This document shows positions 49,251 through 58,948 of a stretch of DNA of 64,000 bases, one piece after another (the stretch's first letter is position 1; the number at the start of each line of letters is the position of its first letter). The position numbers were made by a program, and so were the translations under genes. The DNA comes from Nocardioides sp. QY071 (GTDB lineage: Bacteria > Actinomycetota > Actinomycetes > Propionibacteriales > Nocardioidaceae), in contig NZ_CP124681.1 of assembly GCF_029961765.1 (NCBI RefSeq), positions 930,001 to 994,000 on the forward strand, given 5' to 3'. The notes under the pieces were generated by a model that searched no databases, was not told where the DNA came from, and saw only the letters and a program-made list of their open reading frames with translations.

Positions 49251-51539
49251 TTACGTGACGGGGATGACCCGGCTGATCCGGTGCACGGCGTAGCGCCGCT
49301 CCGCGTCCGGGTCGTCGTCCTCGGCGTCGGCGTCGAACGCGGTCAGCTGCCCGCCCTCGACGACGAGCGGGCGCACGGTCCGCTCGGACACCACGCCCTG
49401 GTTGTCGGTGAACCCGATGAGGACGGCGCCGCCGCGCTCGATCGCCTCGCGCAGCGCCGAGAGCACCCCGCCGCCCGCGGCGGTGGCGGTCGCGGGCCGG
49501 TTGCGGGCCGCCTCGTCCCCCTCGCGCAGCGTCGCCACGGCGGACACGACGTGGGCGGCCTGACGGGCCGCGGACCGAGCGGTGTCCGCGCTCTCCCGGG
49601 TCCGGGGGGTGCGGGCGCGCAGGGAGTCGGGCGCGCCCACCCGGACCACGCCGTCGGGGCCCTCGACCACCGGCGCCAGGCCGAGCTCACGCAGCCTGAG
49701 CAGGAGGACGTCGATGGGCAGCGTCGAGACCACGACGGTCGGTGCGATCCGCTGCAGCCCGAGCCCTGCCGCCTTCGGGTGGTTGACCAGCGCGGCCAGC
49801 GCCGCCTCGTCCTCCGAGCGCACGAACGACGACGCCAGCCCGACCCGCAGCCGCCCGAAGGAGCGGACCACGTCGTCGATCAGGTAGCTCAACGGCTGGG
49901 GGACCGGCGTGCGGGACGCGGCGAGCACGAACGCGTGCAGCTCGGCCGCGGTCCAGCCGGAGTCCAGCGCGCGTCGTACGGAGCCGGGGGTGAAGCGGTA
50001 GACCGTCGCGGCACCGTGCGAGTCGACGTCGGCGACCTGCTGCAGCCGCCGGGCCAGGTCGGGCTCGAGCGGACCCGGCGCGACGGCGGTCAGGTCGGCC
50101 TGGATCAGCACGTGGTCGACGGGCGGCGGCAGCAGCTCGGCCAGAACGGGCGCGGGGTCCTCGCCGGCCAGCAGCGCTCGCGCGTACGGCGCCAGCACGT
50201 CGGCACCCGTCAGCCCGAGGACGGCCGCCTCGGCGACCGCCCACGCCACCAGGTCGGGACGGGTCCGGGGCCGGCGCGGCCGCTCCCATGCGACCCGAGC
50301 GACCAACGACGGCAACCCGGTGCCGGCAGCGAGGCCGTGTCCCTCGGGCAGGCCGGCCAGGACGGCGAGCGCCATCGCCTTGGCCTCGGGCATCCCGGCA
50401 GCGGCCAGCTCGGGGGTCAGCGCGTTCCACGGCTTCTGGTCCGGCCCGCGCTCGCCGACCAGCGACGGCAGCCGCGCGCTCGACAGCCAGGCCCGCGCCA
50501 GCACGGTCCACCGCTCGGCGACCGGCCGCTCGGCCCACTCGTCGAACGCCGAGGTCGGCACCCACACCGGGTTGCCGTCCGCGTCCGCGCGGGTGGCGGC
50601 CAGCCCGGCCTCGTGCGCGAGCTCGACGACCAACGCCGCCTCGGGCTCCGGCACCTGCAGCTGCGTCGCGGCCGCCCTCAGCTCCCGCACGCCCAGCCCG
50701 GTGGTGCGCAGCGCCGCCGCCGGACGGTTGGCCCACCACTCGAGGAGCAGGCCGACGCGTCGTACGACGTCCGTGGCGGCGCCCAGCGCGGCACTCGCGG
50801 CCAGCCTCGGCGAGCGCTCCTCCGACGCGACCGGGGGCGCGACGTCGACCGGCTCGGTCGTCGTCCGGCCACCGCGGACCGCCAGCCCGACCTCGCCCGG
50901 CACGACCAGCAGCCCTGGGAGGAAGGAGCCGCCGGGAACCAGCAGCCGGTGCGCGACGAGCAGCTCGGCGGGGGTCTCGGCGTCCTCGGGGCGCACCCCC
51001 ACCCGGACCGACCCGGACTTCGCCGTACCGCCCTCCGCGATGACGTGGTCGAGCAGCGCGCGGGCCGCGGACGGCAGCGCCGCCAGCGCCTCGGCGATCT
51101 CCTCGGCCGGGCGCGGGGTCGCCGTCCGCGGCCGCAGCCCGCTCACCCCGGCGTCCGGACCGCCGACCATCGCGTCGGCGACACCGCTCAGCGCCCGGAG
51201 GCCCTCGGGCGAGTCCCAGGCGACCGCGAGATCGCGCAGCCGGGCGAGGGTCGCAGCGACGTACGCCGGGTCCGCGTCGACGATCGCGGCGACTTCCGGA
51301 TCGGTGGTTTGACCGGCGACGACGAGGGCATCCAGTACCGAGAGCTCGCCTCGGGTGAGGCTGTCGAGCGCGCGAGCGATCGAGTTCCTCACCGCGGCGC
51401 GGGACGCGAGTTGTCCGAAGTCGTGAGGGGCAGGGGTGGCCAGGTCGGGACGAGCGGTGAGCAGGCGCTGGAGCCGATCGTCGGGCCACGACCGCAGCTG
51501 GTCGGCCAACGACCGGTGTCCGCTCGGTCCCGCTCCCAC
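49251..51539 (-). CDS. large helicase-associated protein, XPB partner of actinobacteria
   Basis: The 762-residue protein starts [24 protein letters not shown]. It has mixed winged-helix-like segments and a C-terminal part ([33 protein letters not shown]) like the WYL-type tail of helicase-associated proteins. It is usually annotated as a helicase C-terminal or XPB-associated protein and lies upstream of the helicase in many actinobacteria. The function is inferred from this pairing. The GTG at 51539 is chosen because upstream in-frame sequence runs antisense into the PP2C gene. Confidence 0.78.
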   Translation of the reverse strand: MGAGPSGHRSLADQLRSWPDDRLQRLLTARPDLATPAPHDFGQLASRAAVRNSIARALDSLTRGELSVLDALVVAGQTTDPEVAAIVDADPAYVAATLARLRDLAVAWDSPEGLRALSGVADAMVGGPDAGVSGLRPRTATPRPAEEIAEALAALPSAARALLDHVIAEGGTAKSGSVRVGVRPEDAETPAELLVAHRLLVPGGSFLPGLLVVPGEVGLAVRGGRTTTEPVDVAPPVASEERSPRLAASAALGAATDVVRRVGLLLEWWANRPAAALRTTGLGVRELRAAATQLQVPEPEAALVVELAHEAGLAATRADADGNPVWVPTSAFDEWAERPVAERWTVLARAWLSSARLPSLVGERGPDQKPWNALTPELAAAGMPEAKAMALAVLAGLPEGHGLAAGTGLPSLVARVAWERPRRPRTRPDLVAWAVAEAAVLGLTGADVLAPYARALLAGEDPAPVLAELLPPPVDHVLIQADLTAVAPGPLEPDLARRLQQVADVDSHGAATVYRFTPGSVRRALDSGWTAAELHAFVLAASRTPVPQPLSYLIDDVVRSFGRLRVGLASSFVRSEDEAALAALVNHPKAAGLGLQRIAPTVVVSTLPIDVLLLRLRELGLAPVVEGPDGVVRVGAPDSLRARTPRTRESADTARSAARQAAHVVSAVATLREGDEAARNRPATATAAGGGVLSALREAIERGGAVLIGFTDNQGVVSERTVRPLVVEGGQLTAFDADAEDDDPDAERRYAVHRISRVIPVT

Positions 51540-51560
51540 GGTGCCAACGCTAGGACATCG

Positions 51561-52400
51561 ATGAGCAGCGTCGAGCTGCACCACGGTGCCGCGACCGACG
51601 TCGGCCTGGTCCGGCAGGTCAACGAGGACGCCTTCCTGTCCGATCCGCCGGTCTTCGTCGTGGCCGACGGCATGGGCGGACACGACCGCGGTGACGTCGC
51701 CAGCCGGTACGCCGTCGAGGAGCTCGCGCGCCTCGCCCACGGCGACTACGACCTCGACGACGGCACCGCGGCGGTCGACGCGGCGCTCCAGGCCGCCCAG
51801 GACCGCCTGCTGGCCTACGACGAGGAGCAGCGCGCCGCCGGGGCCGGTGACGACTTCGCGGCCGGCACCACCGTCGTACTCGCCCTGCTCGTGCAGTCCG
51901 CGGACGGACCCCACTGGCTGCTCGCCAACGTCGGGGACTCCCGGATCTACCGATGGAACGAGGGCGAGCTCGAGCAGGTCAGCGTCGACCACAGCCTGGT
52001 CCAGGAGCTCGTCGACGCCGGCCGGATCACGCCCGACGACGCGGCCGTCCACCCGAACCGCAATGTCGTCACCCGCGCGCTCGGGGGAGCGGCGATGCCC
52101 GGTGCCGTCAGCGGCGCCGCCGACTACTACCTGCTGCCCCTCGCCGCCGCCGAGCGGCTGCTGCTGTGCTCCGACGGCGTCAGTGGCATGGTGGACGACG
52201 TGACCATCGCCTCGATCCTCGCCGGGTACGACGACCCGCGCGACGCCGCCGACGCCCTGGTCGCCGCCGCGGTCGCCGCGGGCGGGCACGACAACGCGAC
52301 GGCCGTCGTGGTCGATGTGGTGGGATTGGCACACGTTGACCCGTACGACTCCCGCACGCAGCGGCTGAGTCTGGAGCAGAAGTTGGGGGCCCTCCCATGA
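51561..52400 (+). CDS. PP2C-family serine/threonine phosphatase
   Basis: The 279-residue phosphatase has the metal motifs [54 protein letters not shown] and [12 protein letters not shown]. These are PP2C motifs with the Asp residues that bind Mn/Mg. It should remove phosphate from Ser/Thr in FHA-domain partners; the two genes downstream are such partners. The ATG is divergent from the helicase-partner gene by 21 bp. The FHA gene overlaps its stop by 4 bp. Confidence 0.93.
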   Translation: MSSVELHHGAATDVGLVRQVNEDAFLSDPPVFVVADGMGGHDRGDVASRYAVEELARLAHGDYDLDDGTAAVDAALQAAQDRLLAYDEEQRAAGAGDDFAAGTTVVLALLVQSADGPHWLLANVGDSRIYRWNEGELEQVSVDHSLVQELVDAGRITPDDAAVHPNRNVVTRALGGAAMPGAVSGAADYYLLPLAAAERLLLCSDGVSGMVDDVTIASILAGYDDPRDAADALVAAAVAAGGHDNATAVVVDVVGLAHVDPYDSRTQRLSLEQKLGALP

Positions 52401-53911
52401 GCGACACCGCCTGGTCGTACCGCAGCGGTGCCTGGTACGCCGTCTTCGGACCCGAGGCCGCCATCGTGCTCCCGGAGTCGCAGAAGGAGCAGGTCGTCGG
52501 CCTCTGGGCGATGGTCGACGGCGGCGCCGGCTTCGACGACGTCCTCGACGGGCTGCTCGCCTCCGGCCTGAGCCGGATCCCCGGCTTCGTACTGGTCAGC
52601 ACCGACGAGGGCCCGACCCGCTTCCTGCTGCGCGGCCCCGACGTGGTCGCCACCGTCACCGCCGCCGGGGAGACCGTGACCGTCGACGGCGGCGCGAGCC
52701 ACACCTGGGTCGAGCGCAGCCTCGACGACGTCACCGCGCTCAGCATCAGCCTCCCGGTCGGTGAGGGCGACAGCGACGACACCGACTTCCCGATCCTGAC
52801 CGGGCTGGTCCGGGTCGGCCGGATCGACCGCCCGGCCGTGGCCGTGGCGGCTACTGCCCCCGAGCCGGTCGCCGAGCCGGTCGCCGAGCCGGTCGCCGAG
52901 CCGGTCGCCGAGCAGGTCGCCGAGCAGGAGCCCGAGGCGGAGCCGGTCGTCGAGCAGGTGCCCGAGCCGGAGCCGGTCGTTGAGCCCGAGCCCGCCCTGG
53001 GCGGCGCGCACCTCGCCCTCGACGAGCCCAGCCCGCTCGACGAGGGGGGTGCGGCGGTGACCGAGGCGGCGTACCTCGACGACGGCCCCGCCACCGAGGT
53101 CATGGACGCCGTCGACGAGTCGATGGACGAGCCGCTCGCCGAGGCGCCCCAGGAGCCCGCGCCCGACGGCTGGGTCACCCCCTGGGACACCCCGGCCGCC
53201 GACGGCTCCGACGACGTCGTTGCCGGCGACGCCGCCGGCGCCGACACCGCGGCCGAGCCCGACGCGCTCGACGAGCCGCCGACGCCGGCCGTCCCCGCGC
53301 CGACCTTCCCGCCGCTGGGCGGCCCGACCGAGGTCGCGCCGCCGGGCTGGGTGCCGCCTCCGCCGCCGGCCCCGGGTGCGCCCGAGGTCCCCGACGCGCC
53401 GCCGCTGCCGGTCGGCTCGTGGGAGCCGGTCGGCAGCGTCCCCGCGCCGCCGGGCCCCGGCATCGAGCACGACGGCTTCACTGTCGCCGGTGCCGGCGAG
53501 CCGCCGGCGCCGCTGGTCCCGCCCGTGCCCGGCACCCCCGCCGCCCCGCCGGTCACCCAGCCGGTCGCCAAGCTCCTCGTCTCCGACGGGCAGTCGATCA
53601 TCGTCGACCGCGCGGTCCTCATCGGCCGGGCGCCGGAGGCGCGCCGGTTCACCTCGACCGAGCAGCCGATGCTCGTCACGGTGCCGAGCCGGCTCCACGA
53701 GATCTCCTCCACCCACGTCGAGGTGCGTCCCGGCACGGGCGCCGACCTCGGCACCGCCGTCGTGACCGACATGGGCTCGACCAACGGCACCGTCCTGGTG
53801 CAGCCGGGCCTCGGTCCGGAGGACCTCAAGCCTGGCATCGCCGTCCAGCTGATCCCCGGCGCGACCATCAACCTCGGTGACGGGATCACCATCCAGGTCA
53901 CCCGTCCCTGA
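52397..53911 (+). CDS. FHA-domain protein with acidic Pro-rich linker
   Basis: The 504-residue protein has an N-terminal domain of about 140 residues ([38 protein letters not shown]) of unknown fold. A low-complexity linker follows with a VAEP tetrapeptide repeat. A C-terminal FHA domain (about residues 400-504) reads [25 protein letters not shown] and [13 protein letters not shown], the phospho-Thr-binding loops. It overlaps the PP2C gene (ATGA). I infer a phosphorylation-dependent scaffold acting with the phosphatase. Confidence 0.88.
   Translation: MSDTAWSYRSGAWYAVFGPEAAIVLPESQKEQVVGLWAMVDGGAGFDDVLDGLLASGLSRIPGFVLVSTDEGPTRFLLRGPDVVATVTAAGETVTVDGGASHTWVERSLDDVTALSISLPVGEGDSDDTDFPILTGLVRVGRIDRPAVAVAATAPEPVAEPVAEPVAEPVAEQVAEQEPEAEPVVEQVPEPEPVVEPEPALGGAHLALDEPSPLDEGGAAVTEAAYLDDGPATEVMDAVDESMDEPLAEAPQEPAPDGWVTPWDTPAADGSDDVVAGDAAGADTAAEPDALDEPPTPAVPAPTFPPLGGPTEVAPPGWVPPPPPAPGAPEVPDAPPLPVGSWEPVGSVPAPPGPGIEHDGFTVAGAGEPPAPLVPPVPGTPAAPPVTQPVAKLLVSDGQSIIVDRAVLIGRAPEARRFTSTEQPMLVTVPSRLHEISSTHVEVRPGTGADLGTAVVTDMGSTNGTVLVQPGLGPEDLKPGIAVQLIPGATINLGDGITIQVTRP
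52862..52925 (+). repeat. 12-bp tandem repeat coding VAEP units
   Basis: GAGCCGGTCGCC repeats four to five times inside the FHA gene, with a slightly altered last copy. It encodes the (VAEP)n linker. The repeat number could change by slippage. Confidence 0.8.
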
Positions 53912-53939
53912 CCCCCTGCCGCTACTCGGAGCGCCCTGC

Positions 53940-55151
53940 ATGTCGCACGTCCCCACCCCGACACCCCTCGCCGCCGGTGACCTCCGCCCGGCGGAGATGG
54001 AGCGACGGTTCACCGCCTTCGTCATCGACCGGGCGGTGGGCTGGGGAATCGCCGCGGCGGCCGCCTTCGGCGTGTGGAAGCTGGTCGATCCCGACAACGG
54101 CGCGGTCGTCGTGCTCTCCTTCCTCGGCGTCGCGGCGGTGGTCGGGCTGGTGCTCGCCGTTCTCGTCGGTACGACGGGCCTCACCCCCGGCAAGGCCGCG
54201 ACCGGCCTGCGCGTGCTGCGGCGTACGACGGCCCGCCCGATCGGTGTCGGCGCCGCCCTGCTGCGCGCGATCGTGCTCGGCATCGCCGGGCTCCCGACCG
54301 CAGGCCTCGGCCTGGCAACGTTCGCCTGGACCGCCGCGATGGACCCCTCGCGCCAGCGTCGCGGGCTGCACGACCGGATCGGCGACGCGATCGTCGTCGA
54401 CGTCCGGCCGCAGGAGGTCGAGGCCGCACCGGTCGTCGAGCGGCCGCAGCAGATCGTGAACCTCACCGCGATGCGACTGCTGCCCTCGCCGGTCGAGGAG
54501 CACCCCACGCCGATGCCGGACCCGACCCCGACCCCGACCCCGACTCCGACTCCCACCCCCTCTCCCGCGCCGGCCCCCGTCCCCACGCCGGTCGCCGCAC
54601 CCACCCCGGCCCCGGCTCCCACGCCGACTCCCGCTCCCGCGCCGGCGCCCCAGGCCCGCCCGACCCCGTCGGTGCCACCGGCCGCACCAGCCGTCCCCGC
54701 AGCAACCGTCCCGCCCGCGGCGCCCGCCGCGCCCCGCGTCCCGGTCGAGCAGACCCGGGTCCGTCCGGAGCCCGGCGCCGGCACCGGCCCCGCGGCCCTG
54801 CCGCCGAGCCCCGCGACCGTGCGGTGGCGGGTGGCGTTCGACACCGGCGAGGCGTTCGTCGTCGAGGGCCTCGCGCTCGTCGGCCGGCGCCCGGAGCCGC
54901 GGCCGGGGGAGGAGGCGCGCCACGTCGTACCCCTGCGCTCCTCCGACATGTCGCTGTCGAAGACCCACGCCCAGTTCCAGGTCGCGCCCGACGGAGCGCT
55001 CGTGGTGATGGACCGCGGGTCGACCAACGGCTCCTACGTCATCCGCAAGGGCATGTCGCGCTCGCTGTCGCCGGGACGCCCGAGCACGCTGCTCGCCGGT
55101 GACGAGGTGCGCTTCGGCGACCGCACGATGCGGGTCGAGCGCGAGACCTGA
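53940..55151 (+). CDS. RDD membrane protein fused to an FHA domain
   Basis: The 403-residue protein starts with an RDD domain: ERRFTAFVIDRAVGWG, TGLTPGKAATGLRVLRR and RRGLHDRIGDAIVV, with about four hydrophobic helices. A long Pro/Thr linker (TPTPTPTPTP) leads to a C-terminal FHA domain: ALVGRRPEPR, SDMSLSKTHAQFQV and MDRGSTNGSYV. The arrangement tethers a phospho-Thr reader to the membrane. The ATG is 28 bp after the FHA gene stop, so the PP2C-FHA-RDD/FHA set is one operon. The substrate kinase is not in view. Confidence 0.88.
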   Translation: MSHVPTPTPLAAGDLRPAEMERRFTAFVIDRAVGWGIAAAAAFGVWKLVDPDNGAVVVLSFLGVAAVVGLVLAVLVGTTGLTPGKAATGLRVLRRTTARPIGVGAALLRAIVLGIAGLPTAGLGLATFAWTAAMDPSRQRRGLHDRIGDAIVVDVRPQEVEAAPVVERPQQIVNLTAMRLLPSPVEEHPTPMPDPTPTPTPTPTPTPSPAPAPVPTPVAAPTPAPAPTPTPAPAPAPQARPTPSVPPAAPAVPAATVPPAAPAAPRVPVEQTRVRPEPGAGTGPAALPPSPATVRWRVAFDTGEAFVVEGLALVGRRPEPRPGEEARHVVPLRSSDMSLSKTHAQFQVAPDGALVVMDRGSTNGSYVIRKGMSRSLSPGRPSTLLAGDEVRFGDRTMRVERET

Positions 55152-55160
55152 CGTCGGGAC

Positions 55161-55787
55161 TCAGGCGCCGGCCCACTCGCGGCGCAGCAGCCCGTAGACC
55201 GCGGTGTCGCTCCACGTGCCGTCCCGGTCGGGGTAGTCCTCGCGGGTGTGCGCCTCGTGCCGCATCCCGAGCCGCTCGCACAGCCGCGCCGAGGCGAGGT
55301 TGCGCGGGTCGAGGCGCGCCATCAGCCGGTGCAGCGGGTAGTGCGTGAACGCCAGGTCGACCAGCGCCCTGGCCGCCTCGGTCGCGAACCCGCGCCCGGC
55401 GTGCTCCGGCGCGAAGACCCAACCCAGCTCGCCGATGCCCGGCGGGTCGCTCTCGCCGTGACGGTCGGTGAAGCGCAGCATCAGGTCGCCGACGAGCACG
55501 CCGTCGTGGACCACCGCCAGCGCCAGGATCTCACCGGGACCCGACGGCGCTGTGCCGGCGACCAGCCGTTCCATCCGCCCGGCCACGCCCTCGGCGTCCA
55601 GCGCCGGGAACGGCAGGTAGCGGGTGACCTCGGGGTCCGAGCAGTAGCCGCCGATCGCCGCGCTGTCCGCGGGCGCGACGGTCCGCAGCACCAGCCGTTC
55701 GGTCCTGACGGGCAGGGGCGGTGCCGGCAGCACGGGGGCCGTCAATTCGGTTGCCACGTCAGTGAGAATAGGTGGCGGCACGGACAT
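55161..55787 (-). CDS. GNAT-family N-acetyltransferase (RimJ/RimL-like)
   Basis: The 208-residue protein starts after a Pro/Leu-rich lead with [30 protein letters not shown], the RimJ/RimL opening. Then come [29 protein letters not shown] (acetyl-CoA loop) and [23 protein letters not shown]. It probably acetylates an amine on a protein or small molecule. The ATG at 55787 is the first sensible start. It is divergent from the cold-shock gene across 90 bp, which could hold both promoters. Confidence 0.85.
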   Translation of the reverse strand: MSVPPPILTDVATELTAPVLPAPPLPVRTERLVLRTVAPADSAAIGGYCSDPEVTRYLPFPALDAEGVAGRMERLVAGTAPSGPGEILALAVVHDGVLVGDLMLRFTDRHGESDPPGIGELGWVFAPEHAGRGFATEAARALVDLAFTHYPLHRLMARLDPRNLASARLCERLGMRHEAHTREDYPDRDGTWSDTAVYGLLRREWAGA

Positions 55788-55877
55788 GAGCCTCGATCCG
55801 TGGAGCGAGGCTACGATGTGCCGCGCGTGCGCCCGACCGGTGCGCACGCCTGCGATGAGGAGAGGTTGGGCGGACCC

Positions 55878-56273
55878 GTGCCGACTGGCAAGGTGAAGTG
55901 GTACGACGCGGAGAAGGGCTTCGGCTTCCTCTCCCAGCAGGGCGGCGAGGACGTCTACGTCCGCGCCGACGCGCTGCCCGAGGGCGTGACCACGCTCAAG
56001 GCAGGCACCCGTGTGGAGTTCGGCATCGCCCAGGGGCGCCGCGGCGAGCAGGCGCTCCAGGTCCGCGTCCTCGACGCGCCCGCCTCGGTCTCGCGCAACC
56101 AGCAGCAGGCCAAGCGCAAGAAGCCCGAGGAGATGGTCCCGATCGTCGAGGACCTGATCCGGCTCCTCGACGGCGTCGGCGAGGCGTACCGCCACGGCCG
56201 ACACCCTGACCGTCGTACGGCGCAGCCCGTGGCCAAGCTGCTGCGCGCGCTCGCCGACGAGCTGGAGTCCTGA
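55878..56273 (+). CDS. cold-shock-domain protein with C-terminal extension
   Basis: The 131-residue protein has the cold-shock fold in residues 1-68: [18 protein letters not shown] (RNP1) and DVYVRADAL (RNP2-like). A basic and helical tail of about 60 residues follows ([33 protein letters not shown]), longer than CspA. It binds single-stranded nucleic acid; the extension is an actinobacterial variant. The GTG at 55878 has a GGGCGG upstream. Nine bases after the stop begins the 56282-56448 element. Confidence 0.9.
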   Translation: MPTGKVKWYDAEKGFGFLSQQGGEDVYVRADALPEGVTTLKAGTRVEFGIAQGRRGEQALQVRVLDAPASVSRNQQQAKRKKPEEMVPIVEDLIRLLDGVGEAYRHGRHPDRRTAQPVAKLLRALADELES

Positions 56274-56281
56274 CCCCGAGG

Positions 56282-56448
56282 CTGAGCCTGCATTCACCGA
56301 TTTCCAGCGGCGGAGCGCCTCCATATGGGCGCGCTGGCTGCGTTGCCGACGCTCGACGGACGCCCAGTCCGGCTTCGCGCCGGACGCCTTGCCATCACAC
56401 CCATCTGGTGACGCTCCACTCGCCACAAATCGGTGAATACAGGCTCAG
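56282..56448. repeat. 167-bp inverted-repeat-bounded element (family 2, copy 2)
   Basis: The ends are 22-bp inverted repeats with one mismatch (56282-56303 and 56427-56448; CTGAGCCTGCATTCACCGAT at the left). Inside, GCGTTGCCGACGCT (56340-56353) and GCCTTGC (56386) sit at offsets 58 and 104, against 59 and 105 in the element at 20976-21143. The terminal repeats differ in sequence between the copies. It sits between the convergent csp and MFS genes, and holds the MFS stop codon. Confidence 0.75.
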
Positions 56449-57893
56449 GCGGCCAGCTTGGGTGCCGGCCGCTGCGGCCTGCTGCGCAGCACGAACACAG
56501 CCCACGCCGTCAGCAGCACCGCGGCGAACGCCAGTCCCACCCCGTTGACGGCGGGGTAGGACATCACGACGCCGAGGAAGCCGCCGAACACCCACGCCAG
56601 CTGCAGGGTGGTGTCGCCCTTGGCGAAGGCGCTGGCGTGCGCGCGCACCGGGACGTCGCTCTGGATGGTCGAGTCCAGGGACACCTTCGCGAGGTACTGC
56701 ATCAGGCCGACCGTCAGGCCCAGCGCCACCAGCAGGAGCAGGCCGTAGAACACGGTGGCCAGCACCAGCACCACGATGTCGGCGACCAGCGCGACCACGA
56801 CCATCACGGCGGGGTTGATCTTGCGGGCGAGCGAGGCGACCACGATCCCTACCGTGTTGCCGAGCCCGGCGGCGCCGATGACCAGGCCGACCAGCAGCGT
56901 CGAGCGGGTCTTGCTCTCCCAGCCGTCGAGCGGCTCGGTGGCCAGCACGAACGTCATGAACATGGTCAGGAAGCCCGACAGCAGGCGTGGTCCGCAGTTG
57001 GCCCGCAGTGCGAAGGCGACCTTCGGCGGCAACCCCGGACGGCGGCGCGCACCGGCGGCGTCCCGCGGTCCGTCGACCGACTCCTCGCCGGCCGACGAGT
57101 CCACCCCGCTCGGGAGCAGGATCGCGGCGACCGTGCCGATCGTGAACACCACGAAGGCGTAGCGGCAGGCCCACTCCGGACCGATCCAGTACGCCGCGCC
57201 GGCCAGCGGGCCCGAAACGCAGGCGCCGACCACGCCGGCCAGCGCGACCCGGCCGTTGGCCTTGACCAGGGTGATCTCGCTGGGCAGCAGGCGGGGGACG
57301 GCGGCGGCCTTCGCGACGCCGTACGCCTTGGAGGAGACGAGGACGCCGAGCGCGGCGACGTAGAACCAGGGCGACCCGTCGCCCAGCGTCCCGGCCAGCA
57401 CCCAGCACAGGAACGCGCGCAGCGCGAAGGTCGCGCCGATCGCCCAGCGCCGGCCGTGGCTGAACCGGTCGAGGAAGGGCCCGATCAGTGGCGCCACGAT
57501 CGCGAACGGGACCATGGTCAGCCCCAGGAACAGCAGCACCGGACCACGCTCGCCGCTGGTCGCGCCGGCGAAGAAGACGGTCCCGGCGAGCGCGATCGCG
57601 AACGCCGAGTCTCCGGCCGCGTTGGCGGCGTGCAGCTCGATCAGCCGGTTCAGCCCGGAGCGCTCCGCTCCCTGCGCGCCCGCTGCCTTGCGGGCCTGGC
57701 GGAAGGTCGCCCGGCTGGCCCGGCCGGTCACCGAGGCGACCCCTTTGAGCCCCCGCGCCGTCGCCTTCGCGCCGGTGCCGAGGCTGGAGCCGACCGCCCG
57801 CATCGAGCCGGTCTCGGTGACCTCGGGGCTCGGTCCGGCCTCGGGGCCCGGCGGGCTGGCCGGTGGGCGCGGGTCCGAACCGTGCGTGCTCAC
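56445..57893 (-). CDS. MFS transporter
   Basis: The 482-residue protein has a long Ala/Gly-rich N-terminal region (about 80 residues), then 10-12 helices. ERSGLNRLIELHAANAAGDSAFAIALAGTVFF opens the transport domain, and LFLGLTMVPFAIVAPLIGPFLDRFSHGRRWAIG is the loop 2-3 motif. The second half has SDVPVRAHASAFAKGDTTLQLAW. It is likely an exporter of unknown substrate. The GTG at 57893 is used. Its stop is encoded in the terminal repeat of the neighbouring element. Confidence 0.85.
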   Translation of the reverse strand: MSTHGSDPRPPASPPGPEAGPSPEVTETGSMRAVGSSLGTGAKATARGLKGVASVTGRASRATFRQARKAAGAQGAERSGLNRLIELHAANAAGDSAFAIALAGTVFFAGATSGERGPVLLFLGLTMVPFAIVAPLIGPFLDRFSHGRRWAIGATFALRAFLCWVLAGTLGDGSPWFYVAALGVLVSSKAYGVAKAAAVPRLLPSEITLVKANGRVALAGVVGACVSGPLAGAAYWIGPEWACRYAFVVFTIGTVAAILLPSGVDSSAGEESVDGPRDAAGARRRPGLPPKVAFALRANCGPRLLSGFLTMFMTFVLATEPLDGWESKTRSTLLVGLVIGAAGLGNTVGIVVASLARKINPAVMVVVALVADIVVLVLATVFYGLLLLVALGLTVGLMQYLAKVSLDSTIQSDVPVRAHASAFAKGDTTLQLAWVFGGFLGVVMSYPAVNGVGLAFAAVLLTAWAVFVLRSRPQRPAPKLAA

Positions 57894-57934
57894 GCCCCTA
57901 TCTTGCCTGCCCCGACGTGACGATCACCGGTGGC

Positions 57935-58729
57935 ATGGGGGATGCTGTGCCCGTGTCCACCCTGGAGCGCAAGCTGACCGACGCCGCCACCGCCGATGCC
58001 GTCGACGCGGCCCGCGCTGCGCTGCTCGAGGAGGTCGACGCCGGCGACGTGGGCGACCACACCGGTCACCAGGTTGACGGACTCCGGGTCGTCACGCACC
58101 TGTTCGAGTGCACCCGCAAGGGCTACATCGGCTGGCAGTGGGCGGTGACCCTCACCCGAGCCTCCCGTCAGCGCAAGGTGACCGTCGTCGAGGTCGTGCT
58201 GCTGCCCGGCCCCGACGCCATCGTCGCGCCTGCCTGGGTGCCCTACCGCGACCGCCTGCAGCCGGGCGACATGTCGCCCGGCGACCTGTTGCCCGTCTCC
58301 GACGACGACCCGCGCCTGGTGCCGACGTACTCCTTCGGTGACGACCCGCTCGACACCGACGAGAAGGCCCAGGTCCGCCAGGTCGCCAAGGACCTCGGCC
58401 TCGGCCGGGTCCGGGTGCTCTCGCCCGAGGGCCGCGACGCCGCCGCCGAGCGCTGGTACGACGGCGAGGCCGGCCCCGATGCCCCGATCGCCAAGTCCGC
58501 GCCGCACCACTGCTACTCCTGCGGCTTCCTGGTCCGCCTCGGCGGCCCGCTCTCCGAGCTGTTCGGCGTCTGCGCCAACGGTGACGCCAACGACGACGGC
58601 CGCGTCGTCGCGCTCCAGCACGGCTGCGGTGGTCATTCCGAGGTGCGCCTCAGCAAGCGGCAGCAGCCGCAGCCGCCCGCCCCGCCGGTGGTCGACACGA
58701 TCTCGCTGGACGACCTCGAGAAGTTCTGA
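57935..58729 (+). CDS. DUF3027-domain protein
   Basis: The 264-residue protein fits the actinobacterial DUF3027 family: THLFECTRKGYIGWQWAVTLTRA, then LLPVSDDDPRLVPTYSF and SAPHHCYSCGFLVRLGGPL. The Cys-x2-Cys and later GCGGHSE suggest a zinc site. The function is unknown. ATG at 57935 is used; GTG codons at 57947 and 57953 are alternatives, and GGGGGA upstream fits the last one best. It is divergent from the MFS gene. The 58742 element begins 12 bp after its stop. Confidence 0.82.
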   Translation: MGDAVPVSTLERKLTDAATADAVDAARAALLEEVDAGDVGDHTGHQVDGLRVVTHLFECTRKGYIGWQWAVTLTRASRQRKVTVVEVVLLPGPDAIVAPAWVPYRDRLQPGDMSPGDLLPVSDDDPRLVPTYSFGDDPLDTDEKAQVRQVAKDLGLGRVRVLSPEGRDAAAERWYDGEAGPDAPIAKSAPHHCYSCGFLVRLGGPLSELFGVCANGDANDDGRVVALQHGCGGHSEVRLSKRQQPQPPAPPVVDTISLDDLEKF

Positions 58730-58741
58730 GCGCCGCCCGCC

Positions 58742-58937
58742 CTTGTAACTAAGTGTTACAGCGCGAATAGGGGCGCACCAGCACCCGGGTAGTGGCCACA
58801 CCGCCCAGGTAGATGCTGAACGCCGATCGTGCGTGGGCGAGGGTGCTCGATGCATCTCGGACGCGTCTACCCGGGTGCTGTTGCTACCTCCCGGGCGCTG
58901 CTGCACCGGAATTCGTGCTGTAACACTTAGTTACAAG
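58742..58937. repeat. 196-bp MITE-like element (family 1, copy 2)
   Basis: It has the same 20-bp terminal inverted repeat as 25415-25610 (CTTGTAACTAAGTGTTACAG), inverted exactly at 58918-58937, and the same total length. The inside differs but keeps inner inverted blocks (CACCCGGGTAG near 58782; CTACCCGGGTG near 58868). It lies between the convergent DUF3027 and methyltransferase genes. Confidence 0.85.
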
Positions 58938-58948
58938 GGCGGTCGGTG

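Noticed and set aside
52862..52925. Tandem repeats as a possible CRISPR array
   Set aside because: The 12-bp units have no spacers, and lie in frame within the FHA gene as a VAEP linker.
54520..54660. CCGACC/CCCCGACT repeats as a regulatory satellite
   Set aside because: They encode the Thr/Pro linker of the RDD-FHA protein in frame.
52127..55027. A very long open frame antisense to the PP2C, FHA and RDD genes (more than 900 codons)
   Set aside because: It is a composition effect of GC-rich codon use. The product is low-complexity Gly/Ala/Arg sequence with no motif, while the plus-strand frames hold clear PP2C, FHA and RDD domains.
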